Shown piece by piece: positions 34,144-45,890 of a stretch of 64,000 nt of DNA (positions within the stretch are counted from its first letter, which is position 1; every line of letters starts with the position of its first letter). Source of the DNA: Lumbricus rubellus. Lineage: Eukaryota; Annelida; Clitellata; Crassiclitellata; Lumbricidae. The position numbers and the translations under genes were made by a program. The notes under the pieces are model-generated. The model had not been told where the DNA came from and did no database searches. It saw only the letters and a program-made list of their open reading frames with translations. The DNA lies in contig OX243814.1 in NCBI GenBank assembly GCA_945859605.1, forward strand, positions 21,305,026-21,369,025, given 5' to 3'.

Positions 34144-35484
34144 CACGAATGCTTAGAATGCGTTCAATCGACATAGTATTACGGCAGAACACATCAATTA
34201 CATCAGATCGCCCTCTGGTGTCCATTCAACAATGTTGTTACCTTTGAAGGCTGTCTGCTGTGACTTCATTGCCTTGAAAAAAAGACACAGCATAAAAATT
34301 ATTATGCTACGCTGCAGCATATTATGTCAAGGCTTGATTTACATATAGGCCTACATTGTGTTATCTATGCAAGTCCTATTCTACATGTAGGCCTACACGT
34401 AGTGTGCTTTTTAAAAGTAAGTGATAGAATGATCACTGCCAACTCGATTTTAGATTCTGCAAGGAGAAGCCAGCCAAATATTTTCAGGACATAAAAATAT
34501 TCAGGACATAAAAACATTCAGGACTTGCCCAAAGCAATCAAATTTATCGTCATTTATTACCGTTTTATTGTAACCACACATAATATGGATCAAGCGTTAT
34601 TTACGTACAACAAATTTCTTCCAGCTATTTTCTTCTTTCTGCCAAGCAGTGTTTAGCTTCTCTATGCAGATAAACTAGGCTATGTAGTCACCGGTGCAGC
34701 ATCGATTAATCCTGAGATATTGATCGCTCCTCTTAATTACAATCTTTAGGTCAATTGATTTGACTTGCAGAAAATTAGAAATGTATGAAGAGCAAAGATT
34801 TGATGTTTTTCAGTAGAAAAAGATCCTCCGCCGCAATAGCAAATAGTCCACTCGCATTTATCCATCATGAACTGCGTGATTCGGTTTTTGCATCGATTCT
34901 TTTGAGGAGACGAAACCAGTGAAACAAAGAAGAAATGAAGCGTTGATTAATTACATCTGAAGAAGAATCATCGATCAATCGGAGAACTGCCACTGCCCAC
35001 TCACTGGTCAATGGAAAAAAAACATGTGTCCAACACTTTATCTCTTCGTTTCTTTATTTCTTCCTTTCTTCATTTCTTCGTTTCCTTCATTTCTTCATTT
35101 CATTCATTTCTTCATTTCATTCCATACTTCGTCGTTTTCACCTCTGCTCTCTCTTTATCTCGCCCATCTAATGCGACCATCTCTCTCTCTCATCTTTCTT
35201 TTATCTCTAAATCTCTCTGTATACGCTTCTGTTCCCGTCTATGTCGCTCTGTCTTTGTATGTATACCTGCTATCAGTCTCTGTCTCTGTGTGTCTGTTTG
35301 TCTCTCTCTCTCAATTTTTCTGTACTCATGTCTCATGAGTAGGACATAATAGGCGGCGGCGGCGGCGGCGGTCACTCTTACACAGATCCACTCAATGCTA
35401 TCTATGCAAAAGTAATAAATCAACCGCCACTGCCGCCGCCGTTCAGTCCTTCCTCCTCCTCGTTATCCATTATTATTGCATCAT
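34144..35484. other. Non-coding spacer with pyrimidine tracts
   Basis: A CTTT/CATTT-rich pyrimidine region at 35040-35310 and a (GGC)n run at 35353-35371. No gene supported. Confidence 0.5.
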
Positions 35485-35489
35485 CATCG

Positions 35490-35576
<87 letters not shown>

Positions 35577-35632
35577 GATGTCGGATGATGATGTTGATGA
35601 TGATGATGATGATGTCGGATGATGATGATGAT
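35485..35632. repeat. (ATC)n microsatellite with inverted (GAT) tail
   Basis: ATC triplets to about 35576, then GATGTCGGATGATGATG-type repeats, so the region could fold on itself. Confidence 0.95.
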
Positions 35633-35792
35633 CGCAATATTGATACCCGGATGATGAAGTGGTGAAGCGTTGGCTTTGATGTCAGTCACTGAATCAACAT
35701 CAAACAACTCAGTTGATTCATTGACATGGATACATCGCTAATGTGTGCATGGTGATTTAGACTCCTCTGACGTCCCGGGGGTAGGGATACCC

Positions 35793-36060
35793 TCAGCCCC
35801 AGTGGGAGGACGAGGGGCATCTGTGGAACCTCACAGTTCGATCGATCGATCTCTCTTCGTTGAAATTCCTTTTCGTGGATGCAGGACAGAGTTGTGTCGG
35901 TCGTCGTTGCATTGTTTGGGTTAGATCGTCGTTCATCGGGGTAGGTGGGGGTAGGTGGTGGGGGGAAGTGGGGGAGGAGAGTTGGATTACCTCTGCAGGT
36001 CTCACCCATTTCTGTAGTTGTTCGACTGCTTAAGATCAACTGCACGTCTTTCACTGCACT
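35793..36060 (-). other. Duplicated segment A (possible exon or repeat)
   Basis: On the minus strand it contains MNDDLTQTMQRRPTQLCPAS, a Pro-rich stretch upstream and a GTGAAAGA start. It is paralogous to 36687-36968, where the same order of motifs occurs. Either two copies of an exon or two copies of an unknown repeat. Confidence 0.4.
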
Positions 36061-36462
36061 TCGCTGCAGTTATTACGACGTCTGTGGCGGTCCACAACGA
36101 AATCGGTTTTAACTTTTTTATTAAGTCGGAAATTACACACCAGAGATATTATGAAAATAGTATATTTGTGTTTTTTGGTTTTTGTAAAAAAATTAATCCA
36201 ATGTTTTAAAAAATTTACACTTTTTTAAAGACAAGTTTTAAAGATACTTTAATGCTCTTGATATGCATATAATTTAAAAATAATTAAGTTAATTTATTAA
36301 TTAATTAATTTAATTTGATCACTTTTTGCGTTATATCTTGGGTTAGAATAAAGCTAGAGCAATAATTTTTGTGTCATTTTGAAGCCTGAGACAAGAACCT
36401 TTTAAATGATGTATCAAACTCAATATGTTGTAAAAATCATTACTTAGATGTCATACCATATA

Positions 36463-36602
36463 AACCAAAGTGCAGCATAAATTGTTGGTCATTAAAAGAA
36501 CATCATTTTTTAATTTAGGGCCTATATTTTATTTTGGGCCTACTATCTTGTGCTTTTTAATACATTTGACATTGATTGGATATAGAAATGATGTAGGCTA
36601 CG
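36463..36602 (+). repeat. Dispersed repeat, partner of 40282-40438
   Basis: ACCATATAAACCAAAGTGCAGCATAAA ... TTGACATTGATTGGATATAGAAATGATGTA is found inverted at 40282-40438. Probably one end of an unidentified transposon. Confidence 0.7.
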
Positions 36603-36686
36603 TTTGTTTATTATACCATGTCTGTACGCCAAAATGCGGATAGCAATTTATTGGTTTATTAAAGAATATTCCTAGATCTTATCTTA

Positions 36687-36968
36687 TTATATCAATGCTC
36701 TTGAGATTCTTTTTCTAGATGCTGGCAACTTTAGAGATGGTCGTTGCATTGCTTGCATGGTCAGATCGTCGTCGTTCATCGAAAGGTGGAAGAAGGTGGG
36801 TGAGGGGTGAGGGGTAAGAGGGTGAGAGTGTGATGGGGTGAGGGGTGAGGAGGGGTGAGGAGGGGGTGAGGAGGGTGAGGGTTGAGGGGGAACTTCATTC
36901 TCTTCTGATTCTGTTGTTGTTGTTCGATGCCTTGCCGCCATCTCTTTCACTACACATCGTTGCAATCA
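36687..36968 (-). other. Duplicated segment B (possible exon or repeat)
   Basis: On the minus strand MNDDDLTMQAMQRPSLKLPA and a preceding Pro/Ser/His-rich stretch align with segment A at 35793-36060. The G-rich middle has expanded by GGGTGA-type repeats. Confidence 0.4.
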
Positions 36969-37012
36969 CGACATCTGTTGATGACGTCAAGACATAATTT
37001 GCCCTCTATTAT

Positions 37013-37092
37013 AAATAGTCTATAGGGTATACATATATATATGTATATATATATATACATATATATATAATTATATATATATATATGGGAAT
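37013..37092. repeat. (TA)n-rich tract
   Basis: Imperfect TATATG/TATACA alternation. Confidence 0.9.
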
Positions 37093-37205
37093 CATCAGTT
37101 AAGGTCGCCTAACTTTGATCTTTCATTTCTGATTCTCAGCATTCCTTATCACGTGTATACGTTGTCTGTTTTGTCATAGCATTTCTTTATTCTTTCTTCA
37201 TCTAT

Positions 37206-37430
37206 TCCGTTTCTCCTCCTACTCCTCCCATTTTCTTCATCTTCTTCCTCCTCCTCCTCCTCCTGCTCCTTCTCCTTCTCCTTCGCCCCTCTTTTCTTCC
37301 TCCTTCTTCCCTGTTCTGCCTCCTACTCCGCCTATCTTTTTTCTCTTCCCGTCGTCCCTCTTTCTTTGCCCTCCTTCCCCTCCTCCTCGTTCTCTTCGTC
37401 GTCCTCCGCCTCTTCCTGCTACTCCTACTC
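37206..37430. repeat. (CCT/CTT)n pyrimidine tract
   Basis: Long, imperfect CTC/CTT run just upstream of the TATA box at 37454. Such tracts are frequent beside animal promoters, but here it may be chance. Confidence 0.85.
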
Positions 37431-37453
37431 ATCGTTTTATAAGCCTGTATACC

Positions 37454-37462
37454 TATAAATAG
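37454..37462 (+). promoter_or_regulatory. TATA box candidate TATAAATAG
   Basis: TATAAATAG about 30 bp before a possible start near 37484, in front of a stretch that ends at a strong splice donor. The local change from pyrimidine tract to GC-balanced sequence fits a promoter. Confidence 0.45.
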
Positions 37463-37484
37463 TACTGACCAGGGTGGAGCTGTG

Positions 37485-38122
37485 CGTAGGCAGCACAGTA
37501 GCCAGATGCATTGACCGCAGCAGCCTTCAGCCTTCAGCCATCAACCGCTGCTGCGACCACTCCACTCTGCTCTGCTGCGACCACAGACGACGACCATCAC
37601 TGCTGCTGCTGCTGCTGCTGCCATCGCTGCTTCATCATGTGACGAGTAGGACGACGACGCATCTCCATTCGTCCTTCTTCGTCCTCTCTCGTCCTCTTTC
37701 GTCCTTCTCTCTAATCGTCCATCGTCGTTCTGCTTCTCATTCAGTTGTAATTTTTCGACTCCATCGTCAGCTTCTCTTCTTCTTCTTATTCTTGCAGAGG
37801 CAGCGGTGGCGGTGGCGGCCATCGTCCTGTCACACACAGGTCATCGTCATCGTCGTCGTCATCGTCATCGTCATTGTTGTCGTCGTCATTGTTGTCGTCT
37901 GTTCTGTCAGCTGATGTAGCAGCAGCAGCAGCAGCTGTTGGAGGTCATGATGATGATGATGATGTCATCAGCTGTTCGTCGTTGATCTGAGACGACGACA
38001 TCTACATCATCGTCATCATCATCATAGTCCTCATCGTCCTCATCGTCCTCATCGTCCTCTAAGTCGTCGCTGACCTTTTTCCCTCCTCCAGTCTTGACGA
38101 CTAAACCTCGACGCTCGACCAG
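37485..38122 (+). other. Candidate 5' (mostly untranslated) exon
   Basis: Begins about 25-30 bases after the TATA box and ends at the perfect donor GACCAG|GTAAGT (38122/38123). It is rich in CTG/GTC trinucleotide repeats. Every ATG seen in it opens only a short frame (for example ATGATGATG... stopping at TGA near 37990), so I read it as 5' UTR. The nearest plus-strand acceptor with coding sense is at 49160. That link is speculative. Confidence 0.35.
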
Positions 38123-38566
38123 GTAAGTCTTCCTTTTTCACTCTTCTTTCTTCTCCCCCGTTCATCGAGGGACCCCGTCCCAACATCGTCGCCACGCACA
38201 CAGTCTAAGGGGCCCGTTGTGTTTGTGCATGGAAAGCACAACACAGACACGTGCCGCATACAGTACTGACCCATAGTGTCACCACCCATGTATAGTTGTA
38301 TACACAGACGGAAGGATATGTTTATTTGTCGTCTGATTATTATATCTAAAGCTGAATACAATTTTTACGTCGACGATATTGCTGGCAATAATTCTTCGAA
38401 TCTTTCTTCCCTTTCTTCTCTGCTTCTCTCTTCATATTAATTTTCTATCCTCATTGTTCTTATGTATCTTATTGTTCTTATATGCCATCTGTTGTTTGAA
38501 CCGATCAATTAACAATAATTCTATTTCGCTCTTTGAAACTCTGGCTAAAAGTGAGTTCCAGTAAAA
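38123..38566. other. Non-coding spacer, possible intron start
   Basis: CT-rich first 40 bases after the donor, then AT-rich sequence. No exon seen. Confidence 0.45.
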
Positions 38567-38985
38567 TTCTTTGACGTAGTGCATGACGTGAGTCATTGCT
38601 CTCTTTGACGCAGTGCATGACGTGAGTCATTGCTCTCTTTGACGCAGTGCATGACGTGAGTCATTGCTCACTTTGACGCAGTGCATGACGTGAGTCATTG
38701 CTCTCTTTGACGCAGTGCATGACGTGAGTCATTGCTCTCTTTGACGCAGTGTATGACTTGAGTTATTGCTCTTTTTGACGCGGTGCATGACTTGAGTCAT
38801 TGCACTCTTTGACATGGTGCATGACGTGAGTTATTGTTCTCTTTGACGCATTGCATGACTTGAGTCATTGCACTCTTTGACATAGTGCATGACTTGAGTT
38901 ATTGCTCTTTTTGACGCAATGCATGACTTGAGTCATTGCACTCTTTGACGCATTGCATGACATGAGTCATTGTTCTCTTTGACTA
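38567..38985 (+). repeat. 34-bp minisatellite with AP-1 motifs, about 12 units
   Basis: The unit TTTGACGCAGTGCATGACGT plus GAGTCATTGCTCTC is repeated about 12 times. Most units hold TGAGTCA, the AP-1 consensus, directly after TGACGTGA or TGACTTGA, so CRE/ATF-like and AP-1 sites overlap. Later units diverge. Confidence 0.93.
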
Positions 38986-39469
38986 TCAACGTCTGTCAGA
39001 ACTGAATTGAATTCTGAATGTCTTCTCCATCAGATCATTTTCACATTTCCTGTTATCATTTTACTGATCTTTTATTTTATGAGTCGTCTAAGCATACTCT
39101 AATGTATTGACATTTAATGATGTATCGATAGACAGACAGAAGAATAGACAGACAGAAGGACATACAGAAGGACAGACGGCTGTTATTGATGTAAGTCGAA
39201 TAACTATCGACTGCTGCTGTGCAGGAGTTCCGCCTCCAATACCAACCAGCATAACATCACATCATGATCATCCATCAATAATAATATAATCACCTGCATT
39301 CGCCATTCGCCTTCCTCCAGTTCCAACTCGGGCTGAGCAACCGCTATTCAGGGAATTTGTATGAGAGTTTAAAAAACGGAGAAGGAGGAGGAGGAGGAGG
39401 AGGAGTAGGAGGAGGAGGGGAGGAAGAAACTGATTTAGAAGAAGGAGAAGTCGGAGGAATGAAATGAAC
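38986..39469. other. Non-coding spacer
   Basis: A CAGA-rich patch at 39130-39175 and a GGA tract at 39383-39425; no gene supported. Confidence 0.5.
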
Positions 39470-39922
<453 letters not shown>

Positions 39923-40043
39923 AGGAGGGAGGGAGAGGCGTTTGCTTTTAGTCTATTAGAGCGTCAGTGATCGATCGGTCTTTGGTCGATGAGAGTGTTC
40001 ATCTTTGAAGATGCCGACGACGACGAAAATAGAAGTAATTAGG

Positions 40044-40046
<3 letters not shown>

Positions 40047-40109
<63 letters not shown>

Positions 40110-40137
40110 CAGACAGACAGACAGACAGACAGACAGC

Positions 40138-40172
<35 letters not shown>

Positions 40173-40212
40173 TAGACAGATAGACAGATAGACAGATAGA
40201 CAGACAGACATA
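40047..40212. repeat. (CAGA)n microsatellite
   Basis: CAGA units with CAG interruptions and a GATA-bearing tail. Confidence 0.97.
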
Positions 40213-40281
40213 GAGACACAGATACAGAAAGAGACACAGACCCAGACAAATGTCTGCCAATCCGTGTACAGACATGATTAT

Positions 40282-40438
40282 AATAAACAAACGTACATCA
40301 TTTCTATATCCAATCAATGTCAAATGTTTTAAAATAGCACAAAATTCTAAGTCCAAAATCCAATATAATTTTTTAAAATTATGTTCTTTTAGTGACAAAC
40401 AGTTTATGCTGCACTTTGGTTTATATGGTATTACACTC
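40282..40438 (-). repeat. Dispersed repeat, inverted partner of 36463-36602
   Basis: The reverse complement matches the 36.5-kb copy over about 140 bp with scattered differences. The ORF across it is not coding. Confidence 0.7.
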
Positions 40439-40721
40439 AAATATTATGATAAAGCATTCTCGTTAAAAACGATCTCCTCATTAGGTTGTCCGCCCTGGGG
40501 ACAATTTGGTCATTTAGTCTTGGCCTAGTCACTAGTGGAATAAGGCTGGGACCTCAATGGTGAGAGCCTGAGAGGAGTGGGTTTAACACATATACATGTA
40601 TGTCTTTGATTAAGTAATGGTTAAATTCGGTTGGTATAGCGGCTATAGCCTACTATAAATAGTATACAATTGTTGAACGCCAAATTTCTGTTGAATACAA
40701 CGTAACCTTTGCGCCGATGCA

Positions 40722-41145
40722 CAGGGTGGGCCAAAAAATAACCCTAAGTTTTTTAATAATATTTTGGCCAGGCGTGTGAATTTTAAAATCTAGCATTAGG
40801 CTTACTGTACAGACTTAAAGGCAATTCATATTTTACATGCAACAACCGATTTTCACTTAAGCATTTAAAGCAAACCAAAAGTTATATCACTTTTAGTGAG
40901 TTCACCCCTTTTTGACGACCCAAACAAAACGCAGCAAGAAGTAACAAAAACGATTGTATTAAGTCACATCTAAAAAAGTTTATAAAATAAACTTGATATT
41001 GCCAGAAATCGTTATAATTATTATTTAGAAAAGGAGCAGGTACCAGCGTAGCTGCTCGCCCCTGTGAATTCATTAAATTAGCAACATTTCCGAATGATGA
41101 TTTTTATATAAAAAGCAATGAAATTCAAATTTAAAAAAGAAAATA
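40722..41145 (+). mobile_element. Mariner-like terminus, element incomplete
   Basis: CAGGGTGGGCCAAAAAATAACCC is like the ends of the elements at 4044, 41689 and 46975. No inverted partner end was found, so the right limit is only an estimate. Confidence 0.4.
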
Positions 41146-41402
41146 CCAAGGGTGTCAATGACAGATAGAGTGTGTATTTAGACGCGTCATGAGCAGGGCC
41201 TTGGAATTAAAGCCATAATTATCTACCGTGTATACATGCAGATCAGTGATAACAAAAATTATCACCTTTGAGTTGTTAGGTGTGTCTATCGACAGAGGAG
41301 AAAGAGAAAGGAGGAGGAGGCGGCTTATGAGGAAGAAGCATTGCAACTCTACCTTTACGTCGTCTCTTAGGTGTATAGAGTACTACCAGTACCACTAGAC
41401 CT

Positions 41403-41451
41403 ATATATATATACATAATATATATATATAATTTATATATATATATAGGCG
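41403..41451. repeat. (TA)n-rich tract
   Basis: Interrupted TA run. Confidence 0.85.
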
Positions 41452-41656
41452 AGCGCGTGTCTCACGTTATTTCTGATGCCATGTATTGATTCATTGCATA
41501 AGATGGATTTTTGATCGCTATAATACAGGTCGATGCTGAAGCTGTATCTGAAGCTGTAGCTGCATTCTTTGTCTTTCTCTATCGATGTTTCGAGGCTCAT
41601 AAGCTGCGTTCGATAGAAGCTGCACACTGCGCAATGCGCATACAATACATACAATC

Positions 41657-41688
<32 letters not shown>

Positions 41689-43099
41689 CAGGGTGGCTCA
41701 AAAAAAATACCCCACCAGCAAAAATGCAATATCTCCGCAACCAATCGAGCTTATTCTATGAAAATAACAGGATTTGTAGAGGAGAGAATTTGCAACAATC
41801 CCTGAAAATCTCAATAATGAATCTTCATTACTTCAGAAGTTACAGCTGTGCGAAAACAGTTTTTCATTTTTTCGAATTTTCGCAGAATCACTTTCCAATA
41901 CCTGTGATTTCTTTAAGATTTTTTTGCAAATTTCAACACATAAAGTGATGATGATGTCTTATGACCTCACTAAGAGCTGTAAATAAGCTGTTTATGAAGC
42001 AATCTGGTAGTATTAGGTGATATTTTATATATTAAAGTCTCAATTTGTGAATCCGTACTGAACGTCATGGGCAAAGTTTCTGCAGATGATAAAGTGGGAA
42101 CTCGGGCGTTGCGTGATCAGAGGCTGGGGTATTGCAAGGTCATAGCAAAATACCCAGTGAAAAGTGGAGCCTGAGCACATTGAAGGCTATCTGTAGACGT
42201 GATTATGTAGCAAAAGTCAGATGTCGAAAGAGAGACAGAAAGACAGTGGTCGTTTGGTCTGACGGAAAAAAGCGCGATGTTCACGAAATTCGCTTGGTAG
42301 TCGCAAAGGTAAAGTTTGCAAAGCACATCATGGTTTCGACGTCAAATCTGCTGGCGTGTGTTACGGCTGCAAGGAAAGACTGCACTTTATCCCATTCAGT
42401 TGGCTAAATGTCAAACTTACCGTTGAACTCTGTTACCCAGACTCATTGAACACTGAAGGCATGTTCTAACATTTGGTTTATTTTCCAGCAGGACGGCCCG
42501 CCTGCTTGCTCGAAAGGCAGGGTTGATTATGATGATGCTATCTTATTGCCATCAACTGCGGTAAATATATTGGCACAGGTGAATGACTATCAAATTCGCC
42601 AGACCTTAACCCTTTTGTTTATTACGACTGGGAAGCTATGCTGGAACGATGCAAGACATTTCATCCCAAGTTGGAGAACATTGGCTAACTGAAGGAAGTC
42701 TTGCTGGTAATGTGGGATCAGTTGCCGGAGGAGTCGATCAACAAACCCATACCGAGTTTCACAAAAAGAATTCGAGCTCGTATTAAAGCAGGGAATGTGC
42801 ACTACCATCATACTTTACGATAAACTGTAAAACGGATTTCTGAGGTGGTAGTGAAAGGTGATATTATTTGACGTGGAAATCAACAAATGACGTTAATTTT
42901 TCCGCGGAAATTCGAAAAAACCGAATTGAAAGTTTAAACAGCTGTAACTTTTGCACACATGAAAATTTTAAAGTGAAACTTTCAGGGATTGTTGGAAATT
43001 CATTCCCCTACAAATTGGGAAATTTTCGTAGAAAAATATCAATAGGTTGCGAAGATATTGCATTTTATCCGGTGGGGTATTTTTTTTTGAGCCACCCTG
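41689..43099 (+). mobile_element. Mariner-type (Tc1/mariner) transposon, complete ends, dead transposase
   Basis: Both ends read CAGGGTGGCTCAAAAAAA(A)TACCCCACC outward, and the inverted repeat continues as ATGCAATATCTYCGCAACC, about 55 bp in all. TA flanks both sides (41687-41688, 43100-43101), the signature target duplication. It is 1411 bp, the usual length for the group. The transposase frame is broken (see next entry). Confidence 0.92.
42068..42823 (+). pseudogene. Mariner-type transposase, frameshifted
   Basis: The N-terminal helix-turn-helix region is recognisable from ATG 42068 (SADDKVGTRALRDQRLGYCK) and, in another frame, as KWSLSTLKAICRR. The QQDG motif with a catalytic Asp is at about 42486-42497 and the SPDLNP motif with the next Asp is at 42596-42613. 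These two are 110 bases apart, so they lie in different frames. The C-terminal FTKRIRARI-like end reaches 42823. At least three frame changes or stops make it inactive. Confidence 0.85.
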
Positions 43100-43168
43100 T
43101 ATATATCGCTCGATAAACTATAGGAAGGGTCGGAGGCGGTTACGGATGCAGAGGAGGATGCGGAGGAG

Positions 43169-43261
43169 GAAGAGGAGGAAGAGGAGGAAGAAGAAGAAGA
43201 AGAAGAAGAAGAAGAAGAAGAAGAAGAAGAAGAAGAAGAAGAAGAAGAAGAAGAAGAAGAA

Positions 43262-43317
<56 letters not shown>

Positions 43318-43366
43318 AGAAGAAGAAGAAGAAGAAGAAGAAGAAGAAGAAGAAGAAGAAGAAGAA

Positions 43367-43398
<32 letters not shown>

Positions 43399-43440
43399 AG
43401 AAGAGGAGGAAGAAGAAGAAGAAGAAGAAGAAGGAGGTGG
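43169..43440. repeat. (GAA)n microsatellite
   Basis: GAA triplets with GGA interruptions. The poly-Lys, poly-Ser and poly-Glu ORFs are artefacts. Confidence 0.98.
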
Positions 43441-43880
43441 AGGAGGAGGAAGAAGCGGTGGCTTCAAGCGTCTTCGCGTGGAGACAAAGTAGAATGTCTG
43501 CATTGTCAGTGCAATTCCTTTGACCGTAAGGATAGCAAGGTCATCTCCAGTTTCAGATGATCATCATCAATACTCAGCTGCTGGTCATATGCTGCTCGTC
43601 AGTGAAGTGCAATGTGAAGTGCAATGTGAAGTGCAATGTGAAGTGCAATGTGAAGCATGGACGACACGTGGTGCATTCGGTTCAACGATGGTTGTAGGCT
43701 ATGATGAGTGCAGTTTTTGTTGTTGTTGACGTTGATTGGCTGATGATGTAATCAATTGAGAATCATCATCATCACTAGTATGCATGTCAGACACGATCTC
43801 TCGTCGTCGTCGACTTATGCAAGGCTTAATCATTTTAATAATTAATAGTCTGTGAATGACGCTTAGCTTTCTCTGTCTGA
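43441..43880. other. Non-coding spacer
   Basis: A short GAAGTGCAATGT repeat (five units) at 43604-43652; no gene supported. Confidence 0.5.
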
Positions 43881-43892
43881 TGCTGATGATGG

Positions 43893-43949
<57 letters not shown>

Positions 43950-43959
43950 CGACGACGAC
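43881..43959. repeat. (GAT)n microsatellite
   Basis: GAT triplets ending in GAC triplets. Confidence 0.97.
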
Positions 43960-43998
43960 GGATCTAGTTGCAAGCGTGTGTGTGCAGCAACTATAGAT

Positions 43999-44074
43999 CA
44001 GAGGTTCTTAACCTTTTCCGTGCACGACTATAGACCTGGAAGTCACTTTGGTCAGTCAATACGACCCCGGTAAT
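43999..44074 (+). mobile_element. hAT terminus fragment
   Basis: CAGAGGTTCTTAACCTTTTC followed by ACGACCCC resembles the common hAT end CAGTGGTTCTCAACC...CGACCCC. Only this end is seen. Confidence 0.45.
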
Positions 44075-44082
44075 TTCTTTTT

Positions 44083-44152
44083 TGGATGGATGGATGGATG
44101 GATGAATGAATGGATGGATGAATGGATGGATGAATGGATGAATGGATGGATG
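44083..44152. repeat. (GGAT/GAAT)n microsatellite
   Basis: Mixed tetranucleotide array. Confidence 0.95.
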
Positions 44153-44924
44153 GTGTTCTGTCTATATGTTTAATGGTTGTATCCTCTCCAAAGACGCTGT
44201 CTCCTCCATCACAGAATCTGATATTTCTCAACAACAACATAATATATATATAAAATATATAATAATATATATATATATTATACGTCTTCTTGTGTTAGTC
44301 AAGGGAACAAGCGTGCCTTCCTCTCGTGTGGGTTAAAAATTTTGGTTGACCTTCGTTCATGTAATTAAAGCAGAATAAATTATTGCCATCCAACACGAAT
44401 GCAATCGGAAGCAGGATTAAGACGTATACATGAATAACGCCATGCAGTAAAGAAAAAAAATCCCATCTAGGGATTTTATATAGCGCCGTAATAACGCTGA
44501 CCAACAGATGAGACTCCAGCGATTTTTCTTTATTCTCTGGTGATAATCCGTGAAATTATCAGAATTAAATCTCTCGAAATAATAATACACGTCCAAATAT
44601 AAATAACGATGATATCCATATCATTCAAGAACAGCATCATGGTGTTAGTGCAGACGTTGATTGGTTGGGATTAAGACTTCAAAGAAGGACGATGAGTTGG
44701 TTTAAAATGAGACATACGTGTATCTCATCAGACCATGCAATCAGCCGCGCCTCACGTTTGCATATAATTATGCTATATCCGTCCGACTGCTCTGTAGAAA
44801 ACTTTTCATAATAATAGTACAGCGGAAATGACAATGCCATCACAAAAAACTCTAAACAGGCCACAATCGCTGGAACACTTGCTTTGTGGCAGTCACATTG
44901 GAGTCTAGCGGGGCATGGAACGGG
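44153..44924. other. Non-coding spacer
   Basis: A TA-rich tract at 44240-44283 and an ATATAGCGCCGT word at 44475; no gene supported. Confidence 0.5.
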
Positions 44925-45396
44925 GTGTCCGGACAATTCGGCGCCGGACAATTCGGAACCGGACAATTCGGAGTGCATGTAAAAATATTGCTCTTACGGG
45001 CCAAGTTACGGCTACGAAACTTTTGTTTATCAATGGTGTGAAATAAAATTATATGGCACCAAGCAAATATTGTCTGATCTTCTAAAATTTATCCAATAAC
45101 AGAAATAAGACACTGAAATTAGTAGCTAAATGCAGTAAATTATCAACTTATAGGCATATCATTTAGATCAATGTAAGTTTCATACCTATAGGCCCATGGT
45201 TTTTTATGCCCGATATATAGTGAGGTGTCAGATTAATATTAGTTTCGACAGTATACATTTTGGGTGATGGAGAAGTCCCATCACGAATTTGGGCTGCAAA
45301 GAATTGTTCGGTACGAATTGTCCGGTTCCGAATTGTCCGGTCCGAATTGTCCGGTCCGAATTGTCCGGTCCGAGTTGTCCGGCGCCGAATTGAACG
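44925..45396. mobile_element. Foldback-like element 1 (CCGGACAATTCGG arms)
   Basis: The left arm (44925-44972) is three tandem copies of about 15 bp containing GGACAATTCGG. The right arm (45300-45396) has six inverted copies (GAATTGTCCGG). A 330-bp AT-rich middle separates them. Tandem sub-repeats in inverted arms are the plan of foldback elements. A partial second copy lies at 11520-11690, so it moves or has moved. No ORF. Confidence 0.7.
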
Positions 45397-45890
45397 GATG
45401 GCTAGGTTTTTTTTAGCTGTAGACCTATGTTATATAGTCGGACGAAAGTTAACGGATGCAGTCCATGACTCCTTGGCAGTGCACTTCAGACAAAACTACT
45501 CTGTGCTTTCAAAACGATTCTCGTACATGTCAAGTGCGAAAATACTATCACTTCGATGACATTTCCATACCGAACTGTTCACTTAGTCATGCTCAGTGAT
45601 GATAATAATTTAAAAAATACTAAATATATTATAGCAATAAGAGCAATAATGATAATGAAATAGTAAATAAATATTATAACAATAATAATTTTTAGCGTCT
45701 CTCTCGCTCTCGCTCTCTCTCTCTTTCTCTCTCTCTCTCGTCTATTTAGACCCTACTAAGCCTGTTTGTTTTCATCTTTGCGCATGTGCATGTGTAGTTT
45801 TCCAGAGCGCGGTGCACTTGTCCCTCTCCTCTGCCGTCGCCTCTCCTCCCCTATTTTATGATCTTTAACGTTTGTTTGTTTGGGTATCCG
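45397..45890. other. Non-coding spacer
   Basis: AT-rich, with a (CT)n tract at 45696-45742; no gene supported. Confidence 0.5.
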
